Below are positions 35,125-46,815 of a DNA stretch of 64,000 bases, piece by piece. The notes beneath the pieces are model-generated. The model had not been told where the DNA came from. It worked only from the letters and a program-made list of their open reading frames with translations, and did no database searches. How positions within the stretch are numbered: the first letter of the stretch is position 1; every line of letters begins with the position of its first letter. Made by a program: the position numbers and the translations under genes. The stretch comes from Saccharum officinarum (taxonomy: Eukaryota > Streptophyta > Magnoliopsida > Poales > Poaceae), in assembly GCA_020631735.1 (NCBI GenBank), contig CM036201.1, positions 71,939,253-72,003,252 on the forward strand, written 5' to 3'.

Positions 35125-36105
35125 ATGGTGGAATCTCGCTTTCTCGAGTTCAGGCTTGACTACTCGGAGAACAAGGATCTCGGCGTCGGGCAGTTCGTCA
35201 GCTCCGAGGTCGTCTCCGCCGGGGGTCACCCGTGGAGGGTCGTCTGCTACCCGAGCGGCGACTCGAGCGCGTTCGACGGCGAGTACGCCTCCATCTTCCT
35301 CCGCCTCGTCAGCGACTCCGCGAATGTCCCAGTCAGAGCTATCTTCGAGGCCTTCCTGCTCAACAGGGACGGCACGCCGTCCGCCACCCACGCGAAGAGG
35401 TGCGTGCACGTCTTCCAGCCCGAGCTCCCATGGGACTGACCGCGCTTCGTGAAGCGAAGCGACGTCGAGGCGCTCTTCGTGGCGAATGGTCTGGTCACGT
35501 TCATGTGCGGCGTCATCGTCGTTGCTTCGGACGACGTGAAGGTGACGGTGCCAAGGTTCAATTTATCGATAGAAAAAAAAATACCAGAGGTCACCGATAA
35601 ACGGGTTTATTGGATTTATCAGAAAATTTCTCGATAAAAAATAAAACAAAATAATACATAATTTCACTAGAAAATTATATAAGTTGTATGTAAAGTATTC
35701 AACATCAAGAGCTAACACATAATAGTATTGGTATAATAGAGTATCATATTTTTATATAGGTGGACTAGTGAAAATTGGAATCTCGGCGATAAATAAATTT
35801 TATCGGACCTCAGCGATAAACGAGATTATCGGGTTTATCGAAATTTTATCGCCGATAAAATTTTCCCTGGCCGGTGCCGCCACTGTCTGGCATCGGGCTC
35901 CATCTCGGCCGCTTGCTGGACCGCACAGTCGGCGCGGACGTGACGTTCCTCGTCGACGGCGAGGCGTTCCCTGCTCACCGTGCCGTGCTCGCTGCCCGCT
36001 CGCCGGTCTTCGAAGCGCAGCTCCTTGGTGCCATGGCAGACGCCAGGGTGCCATCGATCACGGTGCAGGACATGGAGCCAGCGGCTTTCAGAGCTATGCT
36101 TCATC
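35125..36105 (+). pseudogene. MATH-BTB locus G: nonsense codon, MITE and 3' truncation
   Basis: ATG 35125 begins MVESRFLEFRLDYSENKDLG. MATH continues through FVSSEVVSAGGHPWRVVCYP and IFEAFLLNRDGTPS. A TGA at 35437-35439 falls where the family has Trp; the frame then goes on (PRFVKRSDVEALFVANGLV). A reversed 316-bp MITE follows at 35552-35867. BTB resumes after it (VGADVTFLVDGEAFPAHRAV, AARSPVFEAQLLGAM) and is cut at about 36105, where an LTR-like fragment begins. The coding part is more GC-rich at third positions than the other loci, so it may belong to a different branch of the family. Confidence 0.83.
35552..35867 (-). mobile_element. GATAAA-rich MITE, copy 2 (reversed)
   Basis: Read on the minus strand it begins GGGAAAATTTTATCGGCG and ends TTGAACCTTG, matching copy 1 end to end (316 against 315 bp) with many substitutions. 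The presumed 10-bp target duplications (35542-35551 and 35868-35877) share only about seven positions, so this copy looks older than the one in locus A. Insert plus 10 bases preserves the reading-frame relation of MATH and BTB, as expected if the gene was intact before. Confidence 0.78.
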
Positions 36106-36393
36106 TATTTGCTTGTGTGGCTATAAATAGAGGGTGTGATCGGTCTTGGTCACTCTCTTAGCACCTCATACACTTGGGCACACCCTTTGAGAACTGAGCA
36201 AAGATAATTCACTCACTTGCACACTTGATTTCATGATTTGAGTGAGATTGGTGAGCCTCTAGTGCATTGCAACCTTTGTAGAGCTAGAGCAAAATTGCAT
36301 CACACCATTTGTTGTACTAATCAGTTGCTCTAGTGCTTTATAGAGTTTTTAAATAGGCTATTCACCCCCCTCTAGCCATATTAGGACCTTTCA
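36106..36393 (+). mobile_element. truncated LTR fragment
   Basis: It starts within a TATA-containing stretch (GGCTATAAATAGAGGG at about 36119) and ends CCATATTAGGACCTTTCA, a 3' LTR end style frequent in grass copia elements. The phrase GAGCTAGAGCAAAATTGCAT is internal. The 5' part of the LTR is missing where it replaces the end of locus G. Confidence 0.5.
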
Positions 36394-38179
36394 CCGTTGT
36401 AGCCTCTCCTGATAGAATTTTAAAAAATGTTCCTCCTAATGTCATAGGATTTTTCATCCAACAAGTAGATTGGTATTTTGTGCATAGGGAATCAAAGGAG
36501 TAGCACGAGAGACATGATTTTATACTGGTCAAGGTATAGAGTACCTTACGTCTAGTTGAGAATGCTTCTCTATGGGTCGTGTGCTCCAGTTAGACTTACA
36601 AGGGGTGCTCATGGAGTTTTGCAAAGAATTCAAAGATAAAATGTGAGACCATGTCAATTAGGGGCATGTTGACATTTCTTAGAGCAATGATACTAGAAAC
36701 GTTCATGGTATTTTATTGTGACTTAGAAAGATATAGAATTCTACAAGCATACAGATATACCATTGTAGCACTTTACTCGGGAGTAATTCAGGTATCGTTA
36801 TTTATATTTTACCACATAAAGGAGTGGTGGCTAGAGATATTGATAAATATTATACTTATGACGATGGAATCATTAGCTAAACACTTACTCTAAATAGGGG
36901 TAAGCCAAAAGATATATGAATGATACGTGCATGGCAATGATACAATCCAGAGGTAAGAATAGATACTCATAAAGGTAATATAGCTAGGCTAAGTAATAAT
37001 GCAAGAGAGAAAGATTCCTAAGTCATTCCTATATATCAAGTCTATATTTACAAAAGCATATATATTTCTTCTATAGCATAATTAACTCTTCATCTACGCA
37101 TAAGGGACATTACTAAGGAAGATCAAGAACAGAGCATAACTTCATCGCAACTAGGTCCTACTAGGCCTATAAACGGAGGTGGACTACAAAGGACTCAACG
37201 AGGCTGTCACCCTTGCGATCTACCACACGATCCGGAAAGTAGGGTGCATCCGCATGTAAACGACGTATAAGCACCATGCTTATACAATGTCGGCCACTTA
37301 ACCCACATGAGTACTGAGCTAAGCGATTTGCGATCCTATGCATAAACTTAGTATTTACTATAACTATATCAAATATGCTACCAAAGTAACTAAGAACATG
37401 ATAGATAGAAACATAATATAGATTAAGCATAAAGTCATGAACAAGATATGAAATATAAAGGATACAATGGCTTTATCAAGCCTCCAAATGACGAATCTAG
37501 AATCCTGAGCAGTAGCTTAACTCTACTTGGATCTTACTGGCTAGACTATACTAAAGCTTTGTGGTATTGGAGGTCTATCATATTCTCTAGTTGATCTTCT
37601 TGGATAATTGTGATGGCTCTTGGTCAGATTGCAAATGATGGCCTTCTGGAGGAGGTAGGGGGGGTCCTTTAATAGGAGGCACCAAGCATCCTATGGGCCC
37701 ATGAATTCGTGGCAACGCTTCATCTCGTCCCTTGATACGAACCGACCTTGATCCATGGCGTAGATTGAACCTACGAGATGGTGGAGAACCAACATTCGAA
37801 GCAGGGGCCGACAGATGGGCTAGGGAGGCCAGCCGGCCTACAATTGGGGCTAGCCGGCCCCACCCCATGCCCATTCGGGTTGGATCGTGGTGATTTGTCT
37901 TGGACGGTGGATTGGGGGTCCTCTAAGTCAGTTTTGTCATGGATTGTTGTGATTTGCTTTGGCGAATAGGTCCACTTAGCCTGTTTTCTAAATAAATCCT
38001 TCTGAAAACATAGAATCACCAAAACTTGTGATCTTATTCATTCATTTATACAAGTTATATTGACGGTTTTATGTAAGTGTTAACTACCATCAATAGGACC
38101 CTACTTCTGCCGAGGAAAATTCTTCATGGATACTATTTGAACAAACCTAAAATATATCATAGAATATCTCATGGGTAAT
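36394..38179. other. intergenic, probably old retroelement sequence
   Basis: No open frame with a recognisable domain. 37080-37780 has the look of a degraded gypsy LTR (CTACTAGGCC, CACACGATCCGG, CTTATACAATGTCGGCCAC). Boundaries cannot be given. Confidence 0.35.
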
Positions 38180-38606
38180 ATGTTAGAGTATATTAGGGAT
38201 ATCTCTATATTAGGTAGATTAAGATTGTATCCGTATCCTACCATATCTGTAGGAAAGGCTCCTTGCCCTCCAAGTCATGTACCCCTATATATTCAGCCCC
38301 AAAGCTCAGGATAATACATCCATCACATTATACACCAATTCTATCTTCCTACATGGTGTCACGAGTTTGGGTTCTAACCCGAGGCCACAAACCCTAAAGC
38401 TCCTGTTGCTCGCGGCACCGCTGCCCCTATTCTCCACGTGCTATCGGCCGTCTCCCACGGCGCGCATCCAACGCGACCCCTCGACGGCCCTCTGGTGCGC
38501 CCTGGGGAGATCGCTCCATGATCTCTGTCGGGGGCCTCGCCCACGTTTTCAGCGGCGGATCCTATTGATCCGATCGCCATTGTCGTCCAATGTCAAAGCA
38601 GCAACA
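38180..38606 (+). mobile_element. small copia-type LTR (175 bp) plus start of internal region
   Basis: A TG...CA unit at 38180-38354 starts TGTTAGAGTATATTAGG and ends TTCCTACA, and contains CCCTATATATTCAG as TATA. The next bases, TGGTGTCACGAG, are a degraded tRNA-iMet primer site. The leader continues to about 38600 and then stops at a tandem duplication. No second LTR was seen. Confidence 0.6.
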
Positions 38607-38834
38607 GATCGAAGAAGTACCTCGTCATTTGTCGTGGAAGCCATCGCGGACGACTTGAATACTCAAAGATAATCGTAAAACATCTCATTTAACTATGCAG
38701 ACATCTCAAAATACATCATAGATCGAAGAAGTACCTCGTCATTTGTCGTGGAAGCCATCGCGGACGACTTGAATACTCAAAGATAATCGTAAAACATCTC
38801 ATTTAACTATGCAGACATCTCAAAATACATCATA
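38607..38834 (+). repeat. perfect tandem duplication of 114 bp
   Basis: 38607-38720 and 38721-38834 read identically by eye, each starting GATCGAAGAAGTACCTCG and ending AAATACATCATA. Identity over the full unit implies a very recent event or an assembly artefact. Confidence 0.9.
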
Positions 38835-39728
38835 AAACATCGCATGTATACTATGTGAACATCACGCATGTATTTCTTTTTCTTGTATTCATGATCTTGT
38901 GGTAATATTTACTTGGACGATTTTTCTATAGCTAAGCAAAGCCAATTTTTTTTTGTATGTGATGTAACCTACACAAACGCGGAACGCACATCACAGATGC
39001 ACAAATTATTTCTGTAGTTAAGCAAAGCCAAATGTTTTGCCAGGTATGCAACCTACATAAATGCAGAAGAAAACCACATGAACATAAAAGAAGAGAGAGA
39101 GAAAGAAAGAATGAATAGAAGAAAAGAAGGAAAAAAATTAAAATGAAATAAAGAAAATAATTAATTGTAATAAGAATGACATCCATACACGTACTGCTCC
39201 TAATAATCCATTCGTTCGCGTCAGATGTGGCTTTGTGGACAGCGACAACTAACTGTCTCGTCACCTGCAGCCTAACAATGTCTCCTCATCGTGCCTAAAG
39301 AAAAATCAAATTAAAGAACGGCCCAAAAGAAGAAGGAAAACCAGTTAGCTGCAGCCCATGTCAGCGGACGCAGAAGAGATTGTGAACGCGATGCTCCTGA
39401 GTCCTGTCCTAGCGCTCGGAGCACTGGAAGACTAGCGGCCGGACACAGTCTCCTGCCAATTCCTAACAAGTAACCAGACCTCTTGCGTGAACGGGCAACG
39501 CAGGCAGAGGTGCGGTGGAGTGCCGTTGCTTATGTACGACTGGTCGAGTAATGGGCCTATGAGATGTACATGCATTGTATAGGAGGAAGCGGGAAGCCAA
39601 ATGATCGAACAGCACGTAGCTTTTATTAACTGATTTGATTTGAAGAACAATAAAATGCTTGTTCACAACAATATAATGTCTATCATCTTCCACACGACCC
39701 AGTAGTGCACAACGTACAAGATTCTCCG
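38835..39728. other. intergenic, 3' flank of the DUF4220 gene
   Basis: A weak direct repeat (AAGCAAAGCCAA at about 38935 and 39019, each followed by a GTAACCTACA or GCAACCTACA phrase) and a purine-rich stretch at 39090-39170 are present. No gene recognised. Confidence 0.45.
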
Positions 39729-42290
39729 TCAGGCATTGTAGTCACCGTTGGCCATCCACCGCCGCATCTCCAGGGGCGTGCGAAGGGAGAATGAGGATGA
39801 GCTACCAGAAGAGTTCTCAACTCCTGTAACAGATGTTTGTTCTATGCCCATCACTAGTCCAGCAGGTGGATCAGGATCGTCTGAACAGTGAAAGACGGGG
39901 CCGAACGTGTCTGAGATGACAATTGGTTGTGGAGTTTGTACAGAGGCGCCCATGTCTCCCTTCTCGTTCAGCTCCGTCCTTTGCAGCCTCTCTGCCAAGG
40001 TCTCCATCCCCATGTACCACAGGAGGAGCCAGACGTAGGATAGGTACTCACCGCCGGTGCCCAAGCTCTTGGCATGCAGGTACCCTCTGCACCTGCTCGC
40101 GGAGAAGCAGAGCATCTCCACCCACACGCCCTGAATCACCCTCCACATCTTCTTGCTCCCTTCCTCCCCCTCGCCTATGCCCATGAGTTCTTTGGAAAGC
40201 GCCAAGGCATCGTGAGCGAAACGTGAACCAGAGCTGTTCTCCAGCGTCCTGATTAGCTTCCTGGCAAGCTCTTGGTCTCCCCACTGTCGTGTCGTGGTGG
40301 TCTCCGGTCCATAGTGTGGCTGATTCCCCACGTGCAGGTACTTGAGGTCGTCGTAGGCGGCTCGGATGAGGCCGCGTCTAGCGCCAGGCATCAGCATCTC
40401 TGGGTTCACGAACAACAGATATGCCATGTAGTTGGACATCTCCCTGCAACGGCTGCCGGCGTTACAGGCATGCTGCGTCCCTCCATACGTCAGGTAGAAG
40501 CAGAAATCCGTGGCGAGGTGCCACACGAGGACACACTCGTCGAACGGCCTCTGTAGTCTTGCCTCAAGGTTGCCGCACCCCTCCCGCGCGAGCGTCCACT
40601 GGCCGCGGTTGTCGTTGAAACGGCGGTACGTGGCTATGTCGGTGATGTACTCCACCCAGCCGCTGGTGATGTGGTCGTGAACGAGCCTGGTGATGGCGTC
40701 TGAAGACTCGACCGGCGCCGGAAGCATGCAGCAGAAACGATCCAGGAAGCCTAGATGGAACGCAAGTACAGTGAGCTTGTTGCTGCTGGCCAGGTGCGCG
40801 ATGATGCTGTACTGGGCAACTTGGTCAGCCTGTGGTAGCCCAGTCACCTTCAGGAAACACTCCAGGTACGACTTCAAGCCGGCTGAGAGGTACTCCAGGG
40901 CGGCGGTGCAGCACAGTAAGATGTACGTGACCTTGACGTCGGTGTCGTTGTAGGCCTCTCGGCTCGGTTGCTCCTGTGAAAGAGCCCGATGGCGGCGAAC
41001 GTCAGGAACACGACAACGCACCGTAGCAGTCCACCTCTAACACCTCTGTACACCTCGCTCTTGGTGTAGAGACGTCGAAACGTATTGGAGAGCCCGGAGC
41101 ACAGCCGAAGCTGCACGACGTCTTGGCTTATTTGCACCATGTATTTTAGGTTCTGAAGCCGAACATAATACGAGTACGGGAGGTCCACGAATAGCCTGTA
41201 GGGCTTATCATTCATTTCGCCGTGGTCAGGTGGTTCCCCGTCGCCGCCGCTTCGAACGCAGCTCGCTGCCGCACGAGCGAATTGGCGGCAGTCTCTTCGT
41301 TGACCGTCGAGCCCAATGCTTCTGCCATGCTGTTGAAGCTCGCCTTCTTGAGAGCCCACGGCTTCTCCAAGCACTTGAGAATCCCGGGGATGAAGATCAA
41401 GAATGTTATTTTAAACACTCTCTCGTCGGCACCAGACCATGACTTGCGAAACACGTAGATGGCTACGGCGATCTAACACAATAGGCGATGAAAGTGAGTA
41501 ATTAATAAGCTAGATACATATAGTTGAAAACGAAACATCAATACTATATGTCATCCGAAACATGCAATCTTTCAAAACTACATATGAGGCATCCTTCTTA
41601 TACAAATACTAATTAGGGATTAATCCTCACGACACGCTAGAAAACAAGATAAAATCTCAAAAATTCTTAAAAAATCATAAAGATTTGGCAATTAAATCTA
41701 TAGACTCGAATAGCACTGATAATAATAGGTATTGTATCTATTTTGTTTTCTAAAAGTTACCCACCTTCATTACTATATACAAACAATACATAGCAACCCT
41801 AGATATGTCATATGTGTCTAAATTATCCACCTCTATCATTACTGAACACAATCTAATTAAAGTGACACCATAAATAACCAACCTTGCCATTATGATACTA
41901 ATTACTAAATTGGTATCAAAATTATTAAATACATTTTCCATTATTTAAAAACTAAAAATGTCCCCATAAATCTACATCTGAAATGGAAAAACATACTATT
42001 ATGAAAAAAATTCATAACTATAAATTATGCATATATATAATTTAAAGTATCACTATTAGTATATAAAAACTGACTTAAAGTAAACACATATAGATAAGGT
42101 ATACATTCATACACAAACGACAAATATGGATTTGTATATTTTAGTTATCATGTAAAGATTTCCTTAAAAAACTAATATGCCAATGGCACTAACTATTTGT
42201 TTTAAATTGTATTAATATTGTACCATCATAAATTATATAAGTTGTTACTTGAGGTAAATTTATATGGTTTTACTACAATATTCTGACATA

Positions 42291-42547
42291 CTCCCTCTGT
42301 CCCAAAATAGAAGTCATTCTCGCTTCCCGAGAAGTCAACTTTTTAAAACTTTGACCAGTTATATATAAAAGAATATTAATATTTATAATACATTATTAGT
42401 ATCATTAGATAGATCATTGAATATATTTTCATAATAAACTTATTTGAAGACATAAATGTTGTACACATTTTGTACAAACCTAGTCAAAGTTGAGAAAGTG
42501 TGACCTGCACGCATCCCATAACGTCATTCTTTTTAGGATGGAGGGAG
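42291..42547. mobile_element. Stowaway-like MITE in the DUF4220 intron
   Basis: Left end CTCCCTCTGTCCCAAAATAG and right end GGATGGAGGGAG are the inverted ends typical of Stowaway elements. A TA precedes the left end; the right flank reads CA, so one TSD copy is mutated. Confidence 0.7.
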
Positions 42548-42689
42548 CATCTAGCTAGATTGATAGTGTAATTGTAAGTATCGTTCTATGCATAAAAAAT
42601 ACTGCATAGTATATAGTTCTTTGACGATAGAGTAATTTCAACATCTTCAGTAGTGTAGAAGTTTGGTGCAGACCAAAGTTGTTCTTAGC

Positions 42690-42978
42690 TTCCCAGATTC
42701 TCTGAAACGTTTAGTGCAGAATCTAGATCTGAAACGTTTCTCTTAAAATCTGAATCCCTACCGAACAGAGCCCTAGATTCTCTAGAGAAACGTTTCTACC
42801 AGAAACACAATCAATTGAAACTGTTTGCGGAACCATGCCAAACCACTTGGCGTTTCAAGCCCCAACGTTGGAACCGTGAAACGTTTCTGATTCGAATATC
42901 TGTCCAACAAACTATTTGGAGCCGATTCTTGTGTTTCTAGTGAGAAACATAAACGTTTCACCCAACCAAACGAGGCCT
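42690..42978. mobile_element. degraded MITE-like repeat in the DUF4220 intron
   Basis: Repeated GAAACGTTTCT motifs and a right end ACCAAACGAGGCC of a type common in grass MITEs. The left end is unclear. Confidence 0.4.
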
Positions 42979-43470
42979 AAGTTTAACCGATCGTAACTAT
43001 ATAGAAATTACAGAATAATTATATGGATATTGATTGTTTTAGAAAATAAATAAGGAGTGATAGCACAGATATGTTTCGTCATATGCATCAAACTATTCAC
43101 TACCACCATCCATTAACCCTTATTATTTCTAATATTCTAGCACATGCAAAAACACTGGTTAATAGACTACTGTGTGTATATATAATTATATACTTATATT
43201 ATACTACCACTGTCTATAACCATTTCAGAAGGCCTACTAACCTGAGAGATCGCGGTTAGAACATGCCGTTTCCACATCTGATTGTCCTGGATGGAGTGAG
43301 CAGTCATGCCGTCTTGCCCGCCGAGGTGCAGCACGAGGATGGGCGCCCATAAAGCCTCGAGACTCACGTCGCTGCGATGGGTGGACACCCATTCCTCCTT
43401 CTTGTGGCGGTTGAAGAGGGTGGCCAGGGCAAATATCGCCAAGGCATCACTCCCTAGGTAAGCCAGCCAG

Positions 43471-43713
43471 CCCCTTGTTTAGATGACATCAAAATTCCAA
43501 GTTTTTTCACTCTCTCTCCATCACATCAATTTTTAACTGCTTGCATGGAGTATTAAATGTAGGTAAAAAAAATAACTAATTACACAGTTTAGTTGTAAAT
43601 CACGAGATGAATCTTTTGAGCCTAGTTGGTCCACGATTGGACAATATTTGTCAAATAAGACGAAAGTGGTACTATTCATCGGGTTGAAATTTTTTCGCAA
43701 TCTAAACAAGGCC
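43471..43713. mobile_element. 243-bp MITE inside DUF4220 exon 1 (family X, copy 1)
   Basis: Inverted ends CCCCTTGTTTAGAT and, in reverse, GGCCTTGTTTAGATTGC. The three-base duplication CAG lies at 43468-43470 and 43714-43716. The insert plus TSD is 246 bases, so the frame is kept on both sides, but the MITE itself contains a stop at 43533. Two relatives lie at 45780-46023 and 46573-46815. Confidence 0.85.
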
Positions 43714-43908
43714 CAGGTTAAAAACCTGAACCATGATGGAATACGGCGTTTGCGCAAGGCAGCGGCAACGAAGAGAAAATACTGGAAGGAGAGGCTTCCG
43801 AGGACAAGGATGCGCAGCTGCCACACATCCCACCATTGCACGGCTGCCGAGAAACCCATTCTCGAAATACAACTCTAATACACACCTTGATGAGATCCGG
43901 ACCATCCC

Positions 43909-43917
43909 CTTAAATAC
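43909..43917 (-). promoter_or_regulatory. TATA-like box of the DUF4220 gene
   Basis: TATTTAAGG on the minus strand lies about 50 bases before the start codon at 43859, next to a CCCACAC-rich stretch (plus strand, 43920-43955). Position and orientation fit the core promoter. Confidence 0.45.
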
Positions 43918-43959
43918 TGCACACCCAACCCACACCCACACCCAACACCCGACACCTTC

Positions 43960-44392
43960 ATTTTCTGCTGTACGGCGGAGTACGTTCATAAACTTCTCTT
44001 CAACGCGTTATACAGAGTTTATACAGAGTTAGCCAACTAGTACCTCCATTTTTATGTGTGATTCCTTCGCATGTCAGTGTGGTTTATACAGAGTTAGCCA
44101 ACTACTCCTACTTTGAAGAGTTATTGTTCTGCTTCAGCTGGATTCATGTTCTAGAACTTGATCTAAAATAGTGCATCGGCTAGTAATCTACCCTCCGTTC
44201 TATGACGCAGAGCCAGCGCGTTTTTGGTTTTGGCCGTAGACCGTAGTACCAGACTAGCTGCAGTATCGAGGTACTTAAAACTGCTGAAACGTCACATGCA
44301 TGCACGGAGAGGCCTATCACCGTAGCGTCACATGCATGGGAAGTTGGGAACACATGATGAAAAAGTTTTGTTTTTTTTTGACATAAGCTATA
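43960..44392. other. upstream region of the DUF4220 gene
   Basis: A short direct repeat TTTATACAGAGTTAGCCAACTA occurs near 44018 and 44083 (partly shown). No gene recognised. Confidence 0.4.
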
Positions 44393-44682
44393 CTCCATCC
44401 GTCCCTTAAAAAAAGAGTCACTATAAAAATAGTGTTAATCAAACTTTCTTAACTTTAACTAGATTTATAGAAAATACGTGTAATATTTATATCTTCAAAT
44501 AAATTTATTATAAAAGTATATTCAACGATCTATCCATTGATACCAATTTTTTTTGGCGACAACTATTGATACCAATTATATACCATAAATATTAATATTT
44601 TGTTAAATATATTTGATCAAAGTTAAAACTTGTTGATTTTTTGAAAAGCGAAAACGACTTTTTTTTGTAGGGACAGAAAGAG
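44393..44682. mobile_element. Stowaway-like MITE
   Basis: Starts CTCCATCCGTCCC and ends GGGACAGAAAGAG, with TA duplications at 44391-44392 and 44683-44684. It lies at the broken left edge of a CACTA relic. Confidence 0.75.
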
Positions 44683-44684
44683 TA

Positions 44685-45723
44685 TGCCGCTGTGAAGGAC
44701 GTATGGACGCAGGTGGCTGATTTGTCAAATAAAGTGCAAGAATCTGAGCAGGCAAGGATTATGGACCGAGAGGAGATGAAGAGGAGCCAATGTGAGATGG
44801 AAGCAAAACTTAACCTTTTGCTCAGTCAAATTCGACCAAGTTAAGACATGCATGGTGCATATCTTTTGCCACTAACTTCATGCATTTTGCTACTGCTAAC
44901 TTGTGTCAATTCAATTTCGACCAAGTTAAGTCATTCATGGTGGTATATATTTTGCTGCTGCTGCTGCTGGATACATCAAGCTGCTGGACTTCTATGCATT
45001 TCTTGGAGTCTATGTGTTGTTGGCATGTGCCATATTAAACTCTAAGGTTGTATGCACTTTTGTATGGTAACTTTTGTTGGATGGAGACTTGTGTAATCTG
45101 ATGTGAGATGAAAATTTATGTGATATGTTGTTGGATGGAAACATAAGAATTTTTTATTTAATGTGCTGCTACATTAATTACTTATGGGTTGTGTATGTGG
45201 GCTGAATGTTTAAAAATGGACTGTGTATGTGGGCTATATGTGTTGCAGTAGTGGGCTGAAAAGTGGGCTTAAAATTAGTGACGAATTTGGGCTGCAATAT
45301 GTTGAAATGGGCTTGCGAAAATGGATGAAAATTTGCTATTAAAATGGCTGAAATTGGGCCAAAATTGGCCCATCTTTGATTCTGGCCTGTTAACAGCCAT
45401 GTAGGCATCATCCATGTCATCATCCACGTCAGCAGCCATGTAGGCGTTTATGATGATGTGGTAATTCATCTGTGACGGTTTTTTTCCGTCACTGGAAATG
45501 GGCTTGGGCTGGACCAACTAGACCTCGGGCTCTACCGCGACGGTTTAAAACCGTCACCGATTCCCTTAATTCGTGATGGTTTTCGGTAAACCGTCACGGG
45601 AGTTAATCGATGACGCTCAATCCACGACGATATCTGAAACCGTCACGGATCATGGATACCGACGGTTTTTTGGTGATCCGTGACAAAAATTTTCCGTCAT
45701 AGATTAGCAGATTTCTTGTAGTG
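44685..45723 (+). mobile_element. CACTA transposon relic (3' end)
   Basis: A reading frame ending at 44844 (DVWTQVADLSNKVQESEQAR, then LNLLLSQIRPS) resembles the C-terminal coiled coil of plant CACTA ORF1 proteins (Transposase_24 type). From 45470 the subterminal motif CGACGGTTTnnAACCGTCAC recurs in both orientations. The element ends at 45723 with a terminal repeat that reads CACTACAAGAAATCTG on the minus strand. The 5' portion is missing. Confidence 0.75.
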
Positions 45724-45779
45724 TAACTATATGATACTATGAGTTAACAACTTTTAGAAATGATACAATTGCAGATTCA

Positions 45780-46023
45780 GGCTGTGTTTACTTCCTCAAA
45801 AAAAGTACTGTGCAAACAAAAGATTCCCCGTCATATCAAACTTACGATACATGCATGGAGTACTAAATGTAGATGAAATAAAAAACTAATTGTACAGCTT
45901 GGTTATACTTTGCGAGACGAACGTTTTGAACCTAATTAGTCAACGGTTGGACACTATTTGCCAAATAAAACCAAAACGTGCTACAGTACTTTTTTACACC
46001 TTTTTACACAACTAAACACAGCC
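45780..46023. mobile_element. 244-bp MITE (family X, copy 2)
   Basis: Ends GGCTGTGTTTAC and, in reverse, GGCTGTGTTTAG. TSD TCA at 45777-45779 and 46024-46026. The internal motifs GCATGGAGTACTAAATGTAG and CGAGACGAACGTTTTGAACC match copy 1. Confidence 0.85.
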
Positions 46024-46026
46024 TCA

Positions 46027-46572
46027 GATAGATTTCAAAACTATACACTAAAAATGCAGATTCAGAAAGCTAACACTTTTCAGAACTGCATGTACCGCTG
46101 CTCCAATGCTCTCTGCCATGGATCCAGGCACACCGCAGCATCCACCTCCGTGTCCCCGCGTCCGCCGGCTCCATCTGCCGATGCTCCTTCGTCTATTGGG
46201 CGCCGCCTGGGCCGTGTCGGAGTCCCGCGCGGAGAGGCCCAACGCCACGCGGAGGGACGAGCACTTGCAGCGCAGCGCGAGGCTACGGCAAGGCGGGATG
46301 GTGGTTTGGGCGGCGCATACAGGTCGGCGAACTTGTCGCGAGCCCGCGTTCTGGCTGTCGCCACCGCGTCTAGCTCTTCCGCCCCAAAGCTGATGCCGCG
46401 TCGGTGTGCTCCATCCCCGCGCGCGAAAACCAAAATCCAAGCGCACCCACGCGGGATCCTCGCGCACAGTCGAGTCTAAACGCTGAGCCATACAAGACTG
46501 CTCCCGCCGTCGCTTGTGCCTCGAAGCACGGGCCTTCCCTGTCGTCTCGTGAGGCGACGCATCACCTGTCTT
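46027..46572. other. GC-rich stretch between two MITEs, no gene assigned
   Basis: Open frames exist on both strands (for example 46106-46393 plus and 46048-46626 minus) because of GC-rich composition. None shows a domain I recognise. It could be a captured gene fragment. Confidence 0.35.
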
Positions 46573-46815
46573 GGGTCCTGTATAGTTCTCAGAAAATTTT
46601 GCAAAATTTTTTAGATTCTTCGTCACATCGAATTTTTAGACACATGCATGAAGCATTAAATATAGATAAAAAATAAAACTAATTACACAGTTTAGACGAA
46701 ATGGACGAGACGAATCTTTTAAGCCTAATTAGACCATGATTGGACAATATTTGCCAAATAACAACGAAAAAGCTACAGTGCTGTTTTTGCAAAAAATTTT
46801 ACATCTAAACCAGCC
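46573..46815. mobile_element. 243-bp MITE (family X, copy 3)
   Basis: Starts GGGTCCTGTATAGTTC and ends CATCTAAACCAGCC. TSD CTT at 46570-46572 and 46816-46818. The body shares GCATGAAGCATTAAATATAG and CGAGACGAATCTTTTAAGCC with copies 1 and 2. Confidence 0.83.

Larger units (their letters stand above)
39729..43859 (-). pseudogene. DUF4220/DUF594 gene, two exons, disrupted
   Basis: Exon 1 (43859-43242) begins MGFSAAVQWWDVWQLRILVL, the usual start of this plant membrane-protein family, with hydrophobic segments (ILVLGSLSFQYFLFVAA, ALAIFALATLF). It ends CAG before donor GTTAGT. Exon 2 (41472-39729) starts after TTAG with IAVAIYVFRKSW and holds FLIFIPGILKCLEKPWAL, YVRLQNLKYMVQIS and, near the end, the DUF594 motif (SNYMAYLLFVNPEMLMPG, CRGYLHAKSLGTGGEYLSYVWLL). 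Full length would be about 705 residues, normal for the family. Lesions are a 243-bp MITE in exon 1 and two frameshifts in exon 2, near 41240 and near 40965. The 1.77-kb intron holds two more repeats. The family's biochemical role is unknown to me. Confidence 0.82.

Noticed and set aside
46048..46626. 192-codon minus-strand frame
   Set aside because: Arg/Ala-rich, overlapped by plus-strand frames of similar length, and runs into a MITE. No family recognised.
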